Of a stretch of DNA of 64,000 nucleotides, positions 26,158 to 34,685 are shown one piece after another (position 1 is the first letter of the stretch; the number at the start of each line of letters is the position of its first letter). The position numbers were made by a program, and so were the translations under genes. The notes beneath the pieces were generated by a model, which was not told where the DNA came from, did no database searches, and saw only the letters and a list, made by a program, of their open reading frames with translations. This stretch comes from Collinsella aerofaciens (lineage in GTDB: Bacteria; Actinomycetota; Coriobacteriia; Coriobacteriales; Coriobacteriaceae): NCBI GenBank assembly GCA_008671135.1, contig RQAP01000031.1, positions 9,510-73,509 on the forward strand, in the 5' to 3' direction.

Positions 26158-28908
26158 ATGTCTGACAAGCGCCGCACCTTTGCCGTTATCGACGGCAACT
26201 CGCTCATGCACCGCGCCTTCCACGCCGTGCCGCCCACCATGAATGCGCCGGACGGCCGCCCCACCAACGCGATCTTCGGCTTTCTGAACATGTTTCTCAA
26301 GATGATCGATGCCTTTAACCCCGACGGTGTGGTCGTGGCGTTTGACAAGGGCAAACCGCGCGTGCGCATGGAGATGCTGCCGCAGTATAAGGCGCAACGC
26401 CCGCCCATGGACCCCGATCTGCATGCGCAGTTTCCGATGATCAAGGAGCTGCTCACCGCGCTCAACGTGCCGATTCTGCAGTCCGAGGGCTGGGAAGGCG
26501 ACGATATCCTGGGAACCATGGCGCGCCTGGGTGAAGAGGCCGGCTGCGACATGCTGCTGGTGACCGGCGACCGCGACATGTATCAACTCGTGACCGAGCA
26601 CGTCAACGTGGTCTCGACCCGCAAGGGCCTGTCCGACGTGGCGATCATGACGCCCGAGAGCGTGGACGACCTGTATCACGGCATTACGCCGGCGCTCGTG
26701 CCCGATTTTTACGGTCTAAAGGGCGATACGTCGGACAACATTCCCGGCGTACCGGGCATCGGCCCCAAAAAGGCGAGCGCGCTCATCGCACAGTACGGCA
26801 GCTTGGACGAGGTCATCGCGCATGCCGACGAGGTCAAGGGCAAGATGGGCGAGAACCTGCGTGCGCACATCGACGATGCGCTGCTGAGCCGCAAGGTCGC
26901 AACCATTCGCACCGATGCGCCCGTCGAGCTCGACTTTGACGAAACGTCCTTCCCGGCGTTTTCTGCCGACGAAGTGTCCGCGGCGCTGGGCACACTTGGT
27001 ATCACCGCCATGCAGAACCGTTTCTTGGCGCTGGTCGGCGGCGAGGGCGGGGCTACTGCTGCCTCCAGTGTGGTTGAGATACCTGCTATGGTTCGCGCAG
27101 CCGCCGGCGATGCCGACGCGCTTGGTGCCGTTGCGGCTGAGGTCTCCCGCGCGATTGATGCCGGCGAGTGGGTCGCCGCCGTGGTGGACGACGACAAGGA
27201 AGAGGGCGCGCTCTTTGGACTGACGCGCACGCTGTGGTTGGCGACGTCCAAGGGCCTGTTCGCGCTCGAGGAGGGCGACAGCTGTGCGGCGGCTGAGGTT
27301 GAGGGCTTCAACTTCGTTCACGGCGTGATTGCCGGCGTGCTCGCGCGTCTGTTTATGGAGGGTCGCGTGGCGAGCCCGGATATGAAGGCGCTGTTGCACG
27401 AGCTTTCGCCCGTCGATTCTTCTGAGCCCGAGCTCATGGATCCGCTCGCTACCGATTCCACGCGTATCTTCGATACCGTGGTCGCTGCCTATCTGCTGGA
27501 TTCCGATCGCTCCGAGTTCGATGAGGCATATCTTGCCGATACGTATCTGCAGATGGCGCTGCCTGCGGCGCGCGGCGCAGAGGGTGCCGGTGAGGACGCT
27601 CCGGCGCCTGCCGCCCGTACTGCGGCTCTGACGCTGGCGCTCGTGGCACCGTTGCGCGAGTGCATGGCCCGTGAGAATGCCGCCAACGTGTTCGATGGCA
27701 TCGAGATGCCGCTCGTTCCGGTACTTGCCAAGATGGAGCGCGCGGGCATGCTCGTGGACCCCGACCGTCTGCACAGTCTGTCCGAGGGTCTGGCGACCCA
27801 GATTACCGAGGTTGAGCGCAGTATTCGCGACCTGGCGGGTGACGAGACCTTTAATATTGGCAGCCCCATGCAGCTGTCGCACGTGCTCTTTGATGTGATG
27901 GGGCTTCCGACCAAGGGCCTCAAGAAGACTAAGCGCGGCTATTATTCGACCAACGCCAAGGTGCTGAGCGACCTTGCGCGTGACCACGAAATCGTGCGTC
28001 TGATCTTGGACTGGCGTGAGAAGTCTAAGATCAAGTCCACCTATCTGGACACGCTGGGCCCGCTACGCCGTGGTGACGGTCGCGTACACACTACGTACAA
28101 CCAGACCATCACGGCAACGGGGCGTCTGTCCTCGAGCGACCCGAACCTGCAGAACATCCCGACGCGCTCGGAGCTGGGTCGTACCGTCAAGACGGCGTTT
28201 TCGGCAGGCGAGGGAAGCGTCTTTTTGGCGGTGGACTACTCGCAGATCGAGCTGCGTCTGCTGGCGCATCTCTCAGGTGACGAGCACTTGGTGCGCGCCT
28301 TTAACGAGGGCGAGGACTTCCATGCCGAGACGGCGGCGCGCGTGTTCGGTGTGCCGGTGTCCGAGGTAACGCCCGACCTGCGCAGTCGCGCCAAGGCCGT
28401 GAACTTTGGCATCGTGTATGGCCAGCAGGCCTACGGCCTGTCGCAGTCGCTGCATATCTCGATGGCCGAGGCACGCGACATGATCGACCGCTACTACGAG
28501 GCCTACCCGGGCGTGCGCACGTTCCTCGACAACGTGGTGGCACGCGCCAAGCAGACGGGCTACGCCGAGACCATGTACGGCCGCCGTCGTCATATTCCGG
28601 AGCTCAAGGCCAAAAACCCGCAACTCCGCGGCTTTGGCGAGCGCACGGCCATGAACCATCCCATGCAGGGAACCGCCGCCGACATCATCAAGATCGCGAT
28701 GGCCCGCGTAAGCCGCCGCCTGGAAGAGGAAGGCTTTGCCGCCCACATGATCCTGCAAGTGCACGACGAACTGGACTTTGAGTGCCCCATCGACGAAGTC
28801 GAGCGCCTAACCACCATGGTCCGCGACGTCATGGAGCACGTAGTAGACCTCCGCGTCCCCCTAATCGCCGAAGCCAGCACCGGCATAACCTGGGCCGACG
28901 CGAAATAG
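26158..28908 (+). CDS. polA: DNA polymerase I
   Basis: Repair and Okazaki-fragment polymerase, 916 residues. The N-terminal 5'-3' nuclease domain is complete (VIDGNSLMHRAFHA, EGWEGDDILGTMAR, VTGDRDMYQLV, GLKGDTSDNIPGVPGIGPKKA). The middle region corresponds to the 3'-5' exonuclease fold, but I do not find the Asp-Xaa-Glu metal motif, so proofreading is probably lost. The polymerase motifs are intact: motif A DYSQIELRLLAHLS near residue 694, the O-helix RSRAKAVNFGIVYGQQAYG and motif C QVHDELDFE. The ATG at 26158 has GAGG upstream. Codons in the last 60 or so residues shift to A/C endings close to the palindrome at 29042. Confidence 0.97.
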   Translation: MSDKRRTFAVIDGNSLMHRAFHAVPPTMNAPDGRPTNAIFGFLNMFLKMIDAFNPDGVVVAFDKGKPRVRMEMLPQYKAQRPPMDPDLHAQFPMIKELLTALNVPILQSEGWEGDDILGTMARLGEEAGCDMLLVTGDRDMYQLVTEHVNVVSTRKGLSDVAIMTPESVDDLYHGITPALVPDFYGLKGDTSDNIPGVPGIGPKKASALIAQYGSLDEVIAHADEVKGKMGENLRAHIDDALLSRKVATIRTDAPVELDFDETSFPAFSADEVSAALGTLGITAMQNRFLALVGGEGGATAASSVVEIPAMVRAAAGDADALGAVAAEVSRAIDAGEWVAAVVDDDKEEGALFGLTRTLWLATSKGLFALEEGDSCAAAEVEGFNFVHGVIAGVLARLFMEGRVASPDMKALLHELSPVDSSEPELMDPLATDSTRIFDTVVAAYLLDSDRSEFDEAYLADTYLQMALPAARGAEGAGEDAPAPAARTAALTLALVAPLRECMARENAANVFDGIEMPLVPVLAKMERAGMLVDPDRLHSLSEGLATQITEVERSIRDLAGDETFNIGSPMQLSHVLFDVMGLPTKGLKKTKRGYYSTNAKVLSDLARDHEIVRLILDWREKSKIKSTYLDTLGPLRRGDGRVHTTYNQTITATGRLSSSDPNLQNIPTRSELGRTVKTAFSAGEGSVFLAVDYSQIELRLLAHLSGDEHLVRAFNEGEDFHAETAARVFGVPVSEVTPDLRSRAKAVNFGIVYGQQAYGLSQSLHISMAEARDMIDRYYEAYPGVRTFLDNVVARAKQTGYAETMYGRRRHIPELKAKNPQLRGFGERTAMNHPMQGTAADIIKIAMARVSRRLEEEGFAAHMILQVHDELDFECPIDEVERLTTMVRDVMEHVVDLRVPLIAEASTGITWADAK

Positions 28909-28941
28909 AAAAACAGCCACAGGTCCAAAGCAGCCAAACCA

Positions 28942-28974
28942 GAAGGGAGTCCCTTTCAGCAAGGAACTCCCTTC
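28942..28974 (+). terminator. Hairpin after polA
   Basis: GAAGGGAGT pairs with ACTCCCTTC and an inner CTT/AAG extends the stem. There is no clear T-run, so termination strength is uncertain. Confidence 0.5.
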
Positions 28975-29041
28975 ATCCATAATTATTCAGCCAAGTATCT
29001 AGACGCCAAGACGCCATCTAGGCGGCAAGCAAGTCACCCTA

Positions 29042-29171
29042 GGACCTGGCCGGGCGAGGCGGGTAAGTTTTTCGTAGATTCCGCACGAGCCGGAAAGCAC
29101 TTAATGTGCTTTCCGAGCGAGCCCAGGACCTGACCGAACGAAAAACTTACCCGTCTCGCCCGGCCAGGTCC
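29042..29171. repeat. 130-bp double-hairpin palindrome (34-bp arms)
   Basis: Outer arms at 29042-29075 and 29138-29171 pair at 33 of 34 positions. Between them lies a perfect 10-bp inner hairpin (CGGAAAGCAC, loop TTAAT, GTGCTTTCCG; 29091-29115). The outer arms include GGGTAAGTTTTTCGT and its complement. It fills most of the gap between polA and the convergent HAD hydrolase gene. No reading frame of note lies here. Confidence 0.93.
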
Positions 29172-29182
29172 GACGAGCCACG

Positions 29183-30010
29183 TTAACGAGCCGCCAAGAT
29201 GGCGTCGATGAGCGTCAGTACGCCCCCGTCGTTGTTGCTCGGAATGCGCCATTTGGCATGCGCGTTCATGTGCTCCTCGGCATTGTCCACGATAAAGCTG
29301 TGACCGACGCGCTCCAGCATGGGGATGTCGTTGTAGGTGTCGCCCACGGCGGCAGCATCGGCAATATCGATGCCCAGGTGCTCGCACAGGTGAGCGACGC
29401 CGGCGCCCTTGTCGACGCCCAGGTTCATAAAGTCGATCCACTCGCGCCCAGCGTTGGTGACGTAGAGTTTGTCCGAGAACTCGGGGCTATAGGTCTCGCG
29501 GAAAGCGGGCTCGGCGTCGTAGCCGGGGAAGAAGACCGAAATCTTGTTGGACTCGAAATCAATGCCCTCAAAGCTGTCTACGTAGTTGATTGTGTTGTAG
29601 TAGACGCTGATCTCGTCGTGGTATTGATGGTCGCGGGCAAGCACGTAGAACTCGTCGAAGCAGCACAGGACGGGGACAGCGCGAGGATCCTCCGAGGCAC
29701 GGTTCAAGACCTGCTGATACAGCTCCACGTCAATATTGCTTTTATAGATATAGCTGCCGCGATAGATCACGCACGCTCCGTTGTCGGGACAAAAGGCGAG
29801 GCGGTTCTTGATGCCCTCGAACATCTCCTCGAGCTTGGGGGCGGGACGTCCGCTGGCGGGGCAGAATACGATGCCGGCGTCGGCGAGCTTGTCCAGGCGC
29901 TCATCAAGACCCTGGGGCAGCACACGCTCGTCGGTCAGCAGCGTCTTGTCCATATCGACGGCGAGAATCTTAATGTTGCCGATGTTGGCGTCCGATTCGT
30001 AAGTTTGCAT
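29183..30010 (-). CDS. Cof-type HAD hydrolase (HAD-IIB sugar/nucleotide phosphatase)
   Basis: Haloacid dehalogenase superfamily phosphatase of the Cof/IIB subgroup; its substrate is not deducible. Motif I is LAVDMDKTLLTD with the nucleophile Asp near residue 19. Motif II is seen in CPASGRP, motif III as the Lys in DKGAGVAHL, and motif IV as AVGDTYNDIPML. A cap domain sits between. At 275 residues it is typical for the family. CGAAAGGCGC upstream on the coding strand is the probable ribosome site. The upstream region is shared, divergently, with argG. Confidence 0.9.
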   Translation of the reverse strand: MQTYESDANIGNIKILAVDMDKTLLTDERVLPQGLDERLDKLADAGIVFCPASGRPAPKLEEMFEGIKNRLAFCPDNGACVIYRGSYIYKSNIDVELYQQVLNRASEDPRAVPVLCCFDEFYVLARDHQYHDEISVYYNTINYVDSFEGIDFESNKISVFFPGYDAEPAFRETYSPEFSDKLYVTNAGREWIDFMNLGVDKGAGVAHLCEHLGIDIADAAAVGDTYNDIPMLERVGHSFIVDNAEEHMNAHAKWRIPSNNDGGVLTLIDAILAAR

Positions 30011-30153
30011 AAAAATGCGCCTTTCGTTTCGAGATTGTTTCAGACGTTATAACCATCAACTAGTAGTCGAGCGTATTTTCGCAGGAATGGTGCGTATTTG
30101 CACCACGCTTCACAAAGTAATGAAAAAACTTTTCAGAAATTTGAATTTGTCGC

Positions 30154-30181
30154 TTGTGCTGCGGGCACTTTAGCGTAATAT
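30154..30181 (+). promoter_or_regulatory. Candidate promoter of the argG leader
   Basis: A TTGTGC -35-like box (30154-30159) lies 16 nt before TAATAT (30176-30181). Transcription would start near 30188, leaving a leader of about 375 nt before argG that includes the arginine-rich peptide. Confidence 0.4.
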
Positions 30182-30284
30182 AGCGACCATCGAAAACGGA
30201 GACGGAAAAACAACCGCTTACCGAGTAAAAGGTACCGTTTACGATATTTGAATTGCGCCCGGCGATACGTGAAAGGAGAGGCAG

Positions 30285-30359
30285 ATGCAGTTCGTAAAGA
30301 TCATCACCACTGCAGACAATGCCATCCGACGCCAGCGCGCAATTTCCCGACGACGATAA
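30285..30359 (+). CDS. Arginine-rich leader peptide of argG (24 residues)
   Basis: A strong ribosome site (AAAGGAG, 6 nt spacing) precedes an ATG that opens a 24-codon frame reading MQFVKIITTADN then AIRRQRAISRRR and TAA. Six of the last ten residues are Arg, encoded by CGA and CGC. This is the pattern of ribosome-mediated attenuators of amino acid operons, and the next gene makes arginine. A hairpin GACGAT-AACA-ATCGTC (30352-30367) overlaps the last Arg codons and stop. The call is an inference from composition and position. Confidence 0.75.
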   Translation: MQFVKIITTADNAIRRQRAISRRR

Positions 30360-30410
30360 CAATCGTCTCTGTCCGCATGGGGCGAATTGCCTCAACAGAG
30401 TCATTTTGAG

Positions 30411-30470
30411 GTCGTTGGGTTTTAGCACGACATTGCTGCATGTTTCTAGGGCATGTATGTGCTGATTTTT
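30411..30470 (+). promoter_or_regulatory. Candidate attenuator of argG: competing anti-terminator and terminator
   Basis: A terminator-like stem pairs AGCAC-ACAT (from 30424) with ATGT-GTGCT (ending 30463) and is followed by GATTTTT. Its 5' arm overlaps a rival short stem, GTCGT (30411-30415) with ACGAC (30427-30431), and a further CCTCA/TGAGG stem lies just upstream. Stalling on the Arg codons could shift which stem forms. All folding was done by eye. Confidence 0.5.
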
Positions 30471-30564
30471 GCTATTTAACCTGATATTGCACGGTATATG
30501 ACCTTGAAATGACTTGCAACTGACCGATGTTCTAACTAGCTACCAAGGGCGAAAGGAAACAGCC

Positions 30565-31791
30565 ATGAGCAAGGAAAAAGTCGTTCTCGCATATTCCGGT
30601 GGTCTTGATACATCCGTATGTGTCAAGTGGCTCCAGGACGAGAAGAATCTCGATGTCGTTTGCGTCTGCGGCAACGTGGGCCAGGAAGAGACCGGACTGG
30701 ATGCCAAGAAGCAGAAGGCGCTCGACCTGGGCGTTCTCGATTGCCAGGTGCTCGACCTGCGCGACGAGTTCTCCGATGAGTTCCTGACCAAAGCCATCGC
30801 CGCAAACTCCATGTACGAGAATAAGTATCCGCTGCTCTCCGCCCTGTCTCGCCCGCTGCTTGCCAAGAAGCTTGTTGAGGTCGCCCACGAGTTTGGCGCG
30901 ACCTACGTCGCCCACGGCTGCACTGGCAAAGGTAACGATCAGGTCCGTTTTGAGGCCGCCGTCAAGGCCCTCGACCCCGAGCTCAAGGTTATCGCCCCGG
31001 TTCGCGAGTGGGACCTGAAGTGCCGTCCCGACGAGGTCGCCTATGCCCACGCCCACAACGTGCCGGTTCCCGAGGGTGCCAACGACAACCCCTACTCCAT
31101 CGACGACAACCTGTGGGGTCGCGCCATCGAGTGCGGTCACCTGGAGGACCCTTGGAATGAGCCGCTCGATGACGCTTGGGTTATGACCAAGAACCCCGAG
31201 GACACGCCTGACACCCCGACCTATACCGAGATCGAGTTTGAGGCCGGCAAGCCTGTCGCCGTCGACGGCAAGAAGATGAAGCTCTCCGAGATCGTCATCG
31301 CCCTCAACAAGATTTCGGGCGACAACGGCTTTGGCCGTCTTGACCTGGTCGAGGATCGTCTGGTGGGCCTCAAGAGCCGCGAGTGCTATGAGGTTCCCGG
31401 CGCCCTGACGCTCATCACCGCCCACAAGGCGCTCGAGGACATCTGCGTCGAGGGCGACCTGCTCAAGACCAAGATCAAGCTCGAGCAGGATTGGGCCACC
31501 GCCGTGTACAACGGCCAGTGGTACAGCCCGCTCAAGAACGCGCTCGACGCCTTTATGGCCGATACCCAGAAGTTCGTGACCGGCACTGTCCGTCTGAAGT
31601 TCTTTAAGGGCAACTGCCATGTCGTCGGCCGCAAGAGTCCCTTCAGCCTCTACGACTACGGCCTGGCTACCTACGACCGCGACACCACGTTTGACGAGAA
31701 GGCCAGCGCCGGCTTTATCGAGATCGATACGCTGTCGCTCAAGACGTGGGCAAAGGTCCAGGGCCCCAGCTCTGCTGCTGCCCAGGCCTAG
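30565..31791 (+). CDS. argG: Argininosuccinate synthase ArgG
   Basis: Condenses citrulline and aspartate with ATP to argininosuccinate, the penultimate arginine step. The 408-residue protein has the N-type PP-loop VLAYSGGLDTSVCVKWL, the CTGKGNDQVRFE motif, the LKCRPDEVAYA and NPYSIDDNLWGRAIE stretches and the C-terminal synthetase domain through LATYDRDTTFDEKASAGFIEI. The ATG at 30565 follows AAAGGA. The 554-bp upstream region contains the leader peptide and candidate attenuator and no other gene. Confidence 0.97.
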   Translation: MSKEKVVLAYSGGLDTSVCVKWLQDEKNLDVVCVCGNVGQEETGLDAKKQKALDLGVLDCQVLDLRDEFSDEFLTKAIAANSMYENKYPLLSALSRPLLAKKLVEVAHEFGATYVAHGCTGKGNDQVRFEAAVKALDPELKVIAPVREWDLKCRPDEVAYAHAHNVPVPEGANDNPYSIDDNLWGRAIECGHLEDPWNEPLDDAWVMTKNPEDTPDTPTYTEIEFEAGKPVAVDGKKMKLSEIVIALNKISGDNGFGRLDLVEDRLVGLKSRECYEVPGALTLITAHKALEDICVEGDLLKTKIKLEQDWATAVYNGQWYSPLKNALDAFMADTQKFVTGTVRLKFFKGNCHVVGRKSPFSLYDYGLATYDRDTTFDEKASAGFIEIDTLSLKTWAKVQGPSSAAAQA

Positions 31792-31944
31792 CGCCTCCTT
31801 CCCTTGGTATCCGCGCGGCCCATCCGCGTGATACATAACGGGCGCACGGGGTCCCTACCTTTCGTTATGCTTGCTGACACTTCTTAACATCGGTGGCCCC
31901 TACGTTCCGCCCGCATATATGATGCCGCGGCTGCGGCTGAGTCC

Positions 31945-31980
31945 GAGCCCCGCCGGGGTTGTCCGGCGGGGCTCCTTCTA
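31945..31980 (+). terminator. Strong hairpin in the argG-argH gap
   Basis: A perfect 12-bp GC-rich stem (GAGCCCCGCCGG with CCGGCGGGGCTC) and 6-nt loop are followed by CCTTCTAT. It lies 154 bp beyond argG, so it may separate argG from the genes after it. Confidence 0.65.
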
Positions 31981-32024
31981 TCAATTTGGCGGCTCTGTGC
32001 CTATATATATGAGGAGTATCCATT

Positions 32025-32195
32025 ATGTTCAATGCTATCGCGCATGCTTTGCTTGCCCTCGCGCCCGAGTTCGATGCTGTAAGGGTCGAGGACGTTCCTA
32101 TGAGCCTGAAGGCCTGGATCGATGGTTCGCAGGGCAACATCCGGAGGGAGACGTTGGGCGCCAAGTGCATGGTGCGTCACTTCTTTGCAAATTAG
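32025..32195 (+). CDS. Possible small protein of 56 residues between argG and argH
   Basis: AGGAG lies 8 nt before an ATG opening a frame that begins MFNAIAHALLALAPEFDAV and ends RHFFAN. I know no family for it, and there is no signal peptide or membrane helix. The ribosome site and the GC-ending codons in its first half support it. It could equally be a leader for argH. It is the only coding candidate in the 522-bp argG-argH gap. Confidence 0.4.
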   Translation: MFNAIAHALLALAPEFDAVRVEDVPMSLKAWIDGSQGNIRRETLGAKCMVRHFFAN

Positions 32196-32313
32196 CCACA
32201 TGGCCCCGCGCGCGGCAGGGAGTGTGTAAAACTAGCGGTTGATAAATCGCTTTAGCGACAGGGCACATTGCTTTGGACGCTTGTTTTGGTATTTGGAGAA
32301 AGGAGACGGTTCC

Positions 32314-33744
32314 ATGGCTCTTTGGGGCGGTCGTTTTGAGGCGGGCGTGGCCGAGGTCACGCAGGAGTTTGGCGCGTCGCTGCCGGTCGACAAACATCTC
32401 TATAAGCAGGATATCGCCGGCTCTAAGGCGCATGCCAAGATGTTGGCCGCCCAGGGCATCATCAGTGCCGAGGACGAGCAGGCGATTGCCAAGGGCCTGA
32501 CCGGAATCGAACAGGATATCGATGCCGGCAACTTTACCTTCGACATCAACGATGAGGACATTCATATGTCCATCGAGAGCGAGCTGACGCGTCGCATCGG
32601 CGAGGCTGGCAAGCGCTTGCATACTGGGCGTTCGCGCAACGACCAGGTGGCGACCGATACGCGCCTGGGCGTCAAGGCGCTGGCCAAGGAGCTCATGGAG
32701 GCCAATCTTGAGCTGCGCCATGTGCTGGTGGATGCGGCCAAGAAGTACGACAAGGTGATTCTGCCGGGCTACACGCACATGCAACATGCTCAGCCCGTGC
32801 TGCTGTCGCATCACCTGCTGGCGTATTCCTGGATGTTCGCGCGCGACTTTACGCGTTTGAAGGCCGCCTTTGATGCTGCCGACAACTGCCCGCTGGGTGC
32901 CGCTGCGCTTGCCGGTACGAGCTATCCGCTCGATCGCCAGATGACGGCTGCCGAACTTGGCTTTGCGGGCGTGATCCCCAACTCGCTCGATGCCGTTTCC
33001 GACCGTGATTTTCTGCTCGATCTGCATTACGCCGGATCCGTCATGGCGATGCACCTGGCGCGTCTTTCCGAGGAGATCGTACTGTGGTCGAGCTCCGAAT
33101 TTGGCTTTATCACGCTTTCCGACTCGTACTCCACTGGCTCGTCCATCATGCCGCAGAAGAAGAACCCCGACTTTGCCGAGCTTATCCGCGGCAAGAGCGG
33201 TCGCGTGTACGGCAACCTGGTGCAGCTGCTGGTAACCATGAAGGGCCTGCCGCTTGCTTATAACAAGGACTTGCAGGAGGACAAGGAGGGCGCGCTCGAT
33301 ACCGCCCATACGCTCATGCAGTGCCTGTCCGTTATGGCCGGAATGATTTCGACTTGGACCGTCAACGAGGATGCCATGGCGCGCGAGTGCGGCGTGGGGC
33401 ACCTTGCCGCCACCGATGTTGCCGATTACCTGGCCAAGCGTGGCCTGCCGTTCCGCGAGGCACATGCCGTGGTGGGCCATCTGGTCCTGATGTGCGAGAA
33501 GCGCGGCTGCAATCTTGAGGACCTGCCGTTTGAGGTGTTCCAGGAGGCAAGCCCGCTCTTTGAGCGCGACATTACCGAGGCGCTCGATATCCCGTCGATT
33601 GTCGCCGCGCGCACGACCGAGGGCGGCACCGCTCCTGCCGCCGTTGCCGTGCAGTTGCAGCGTGCCGAGGCACAGCTCGTGGCTGACGAGGGCGTGTTTG
33701 GATCGCTGACCAAGGTCGTCGAGATGGGTCACGGGGCAAAGTAG
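32314..33744 (+). CDS. argH: Argininosuccinate lyase ArgH
   Basis: Cleaves argininosuccinate to arginine and fumarate, completing the pathway begun by argG upstream. The 476-residue member of the fumarase/ASL superfamily shows ALWGGRFEAGVAEV, the DIHMSIESELTRRIG and LHTGRSRNDQVATD stretches, GYTHMQHAQPV with the catalytic His and the signature loop GSSIMPQKKNPD. The ATG at 32314 has AAAGGAG 8 nt upstream. An in-frame upstream ATG at 32239 lacks a ribosome site. A terminator follows at 33796. Confidence 0.97.
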   Translation: MALWGGRFEAGVAEVTQEFGASLPVDKHLYKQDIAGSKAHAKMLAAQGIISAEDEQAIAKGLTGIEQDIDAGNFTFDINDEDIHMSIESELTRRIGEAGKRLHTGRSRNDQVATDTRLGVKALAKELMEANLELRHVLVDAAKKYDKVILPGYTHMQHAQPVLLSHHLLAYSWMFARDFTRLKAAFDAADNCPLGAAALAGTSYPLDRQMTAAELGFAGVIPNSLDAVSDRDFLLDLHYAGSVMAMHLARLSEEIVLWSSSEFGFITLSDSYSTGSSIMPQKKNPDFAELIRGKSGRVYGNLVQLLVTMKGLPLAYNKDLQEDKEGALDTAHTLMQCLSVMAGMISTWTVNEDAMARECGVGHLAATDVADYLAKRGLPFREAHAVVGHLVLMCEKRGCNLEDLPFEVFQEASPLFERDITEALDIPSIVAARTTEGGTAPAAVAVQLQRAEAQLVADEGVFGSLTKVVEMGHGAK

Positions 33745-33795
33745 AGGTTTGGCTGAAGCCGTTTTGGCCATGTATTGATAAATCGTTTTCGCTTT

Positions 33796-33829
33796 ACGGG
33801 CGCCTGCTGATGTGGGAGCCCGTATTTTG
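33796..33829 (+). terminator. Terminator after argH
   Basis: A 6-bp ACGGGC/GCCCGT stem with an inner G/C-rich extension is followed by ATTTTGTT, 52 bp past the argH stop. Confidence 0.75.
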
Positions 33830-33910
33830 TTGCTATGGGGGAGGGGCTTGTCGAGAACTTCTGTAGGACCTTTGGGCAGGTTGTGAAGGGGATACGTTCG
33901 CGGGCGGCAA

Positions 33911-33951
33911 CCGACCGCCTGCTCTGTTCGGCGCAGTTGATGGGCGGTCGG
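33911..33951. repeat. Inverted repeat in the argH-ndk gap
   Basis: Nine-nt arms CCGACCGCC and GGCGGTCGG flank a 23-nt centre. The 385-bp gap between argH and ndk otherwise holds the argH terminator and the ndk promoter and no gene that I can see. Confidence 0.5.
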
Positions 33952-34036
33952 ATGGTACTCTAATCGGGCTTCGAAACAGAAGTGACACATATGGAGCGCT
34001 TTAATAAATTGCAACGTTTCAATAAACAGCTTTTTG

Positions 34037-34065
34037 TTTAACTGCAGCTAAAACTCTGTTACGAT
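34037..34065 (+). promoter_or_regulatory. Candidate ndk promoter
   Basis: TTTAAC (34037-34042), a 17-nt spacer and TACGAT (34060-34065) make a sigma-70-like promoter about 65 bp before the ndk start. Confidence 0.5.
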
Positions 34066-34129
34066 GCAGTCCAGGCGGGTGCCGGAATGGGACTTGGGCA
34101 CGCGCGAACCTACTTGAAAGGCTACTTTT

Positions 34130-34534
34130 ATGGCTATCGAGAAGACCTTCATCATGATTAAGCCCGACGCCGTGCGCGACCGCAAGATCGGCGAGATCGT
34201 TGCTCGCATTGAGCGCAGCGGCCTTGTCATCGAGCGCATGGAGATGACCACGCTCGAGCGCGCTACCGTCGAGGAGCACTACGCCCATCTGGCCGACAAG
34301 CCCTTCTTTGGCGGTCTCTGCGACTTTATGACGAGCGGTCCGGTCGTCAAGATGGTCGTTTCCGGTCTCTCCGCTGTTGCTAAGATGCGCACCCTCATGG
34401 GCGCTACCAACCCGCTTGAGGCTGCTCCTGGTACCATCCGCGGCGACTTTGCCGTCGATGTCAACGCCAACGTGATCCACGGCTCCGACTGCCTGGAGAA
34501 CGCCGAGATTGAGATCAAGCGCTTCTTTGGCTAA
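34130..34534 (+). CDS. ndk: Nucleoside diphosphate kinase
   Basis: Balances NTP and dNTP pools by moving phosphate from ATP to NDPs through a phospho-histidine. The 134-residue protein shows the start EKTFIMIKPDAV, the arginine pair in GATNPLEAAPGTIRGDFA and the active-site motif NVIHGSDCLENAEIEI, with His near residue 115. GAAAGG lies before the ATG. It is a single-gene unit with its own promoter and a strong terminator. Confidence 0.97.
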   Translation: MAIEKTFIMIKPDAVRDRKIGEIVARIERSGLVIERMEMTTLERATVEEHYAHLADKPFFGGLCDFMTSGPVVKMVVSGLSAVAKMRTLMGATNPLEAAPGTIRGDFAVDVNANVIHGSDCLENAEIEIKRFFG

Positions 34535-34572
34535 ACCAGCTTTGACTCCTTAAAGCTGTTAGCGTGTGGCTT

Positions 34573-34606
34573 GGGCGCCGCGGAACTCCATCCGCGGCGC
34601 CCTTTT
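34573..34606 (+). terminator. Terminator after ndk
   Basis: A perfect 11-bp stem (GGGCGCCGCGG with CCGCGGCGCCC) with an 8-nt loop is followed by TTTTATT. Confidence 0.92.
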
Positions 34607-34620
34607 ATTCCAAAATCTAT

Positions 34621-34661
34621 GCAGGGGCCCGCTCGGACATGTGTTCCGAGCGGGCCCCTGC
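34621..34661 (-). terminator. Terminator after rpiB (possibly bidirectional)
   Basis: A perfect 17-bp stem, GCAGGGGCCCGCTCGGA with its complement, closes a 7-nt loop 25 bp beyond the rpiB stop. T residues on the minus-strand exit side are few, but the stem is very stable. Confidence 0.75.
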
Positions 34662-34685
34662 TGTTAGCTTGTGGCACTGAATAGT

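Noticed and set aside
26000..26579. N-terminal extension of the M18 aminopeptidase into polA
   Set aside because: It is antisense to the polA nuclease domain. The AAAGGAG site places the start at 25991.
30060..30428. Minus-strand frame of 122 codons upstream of argG
   Set aside because: No ribosome site and no family features, and it lies across the argG leader with its convincing small peptide and hairpins.
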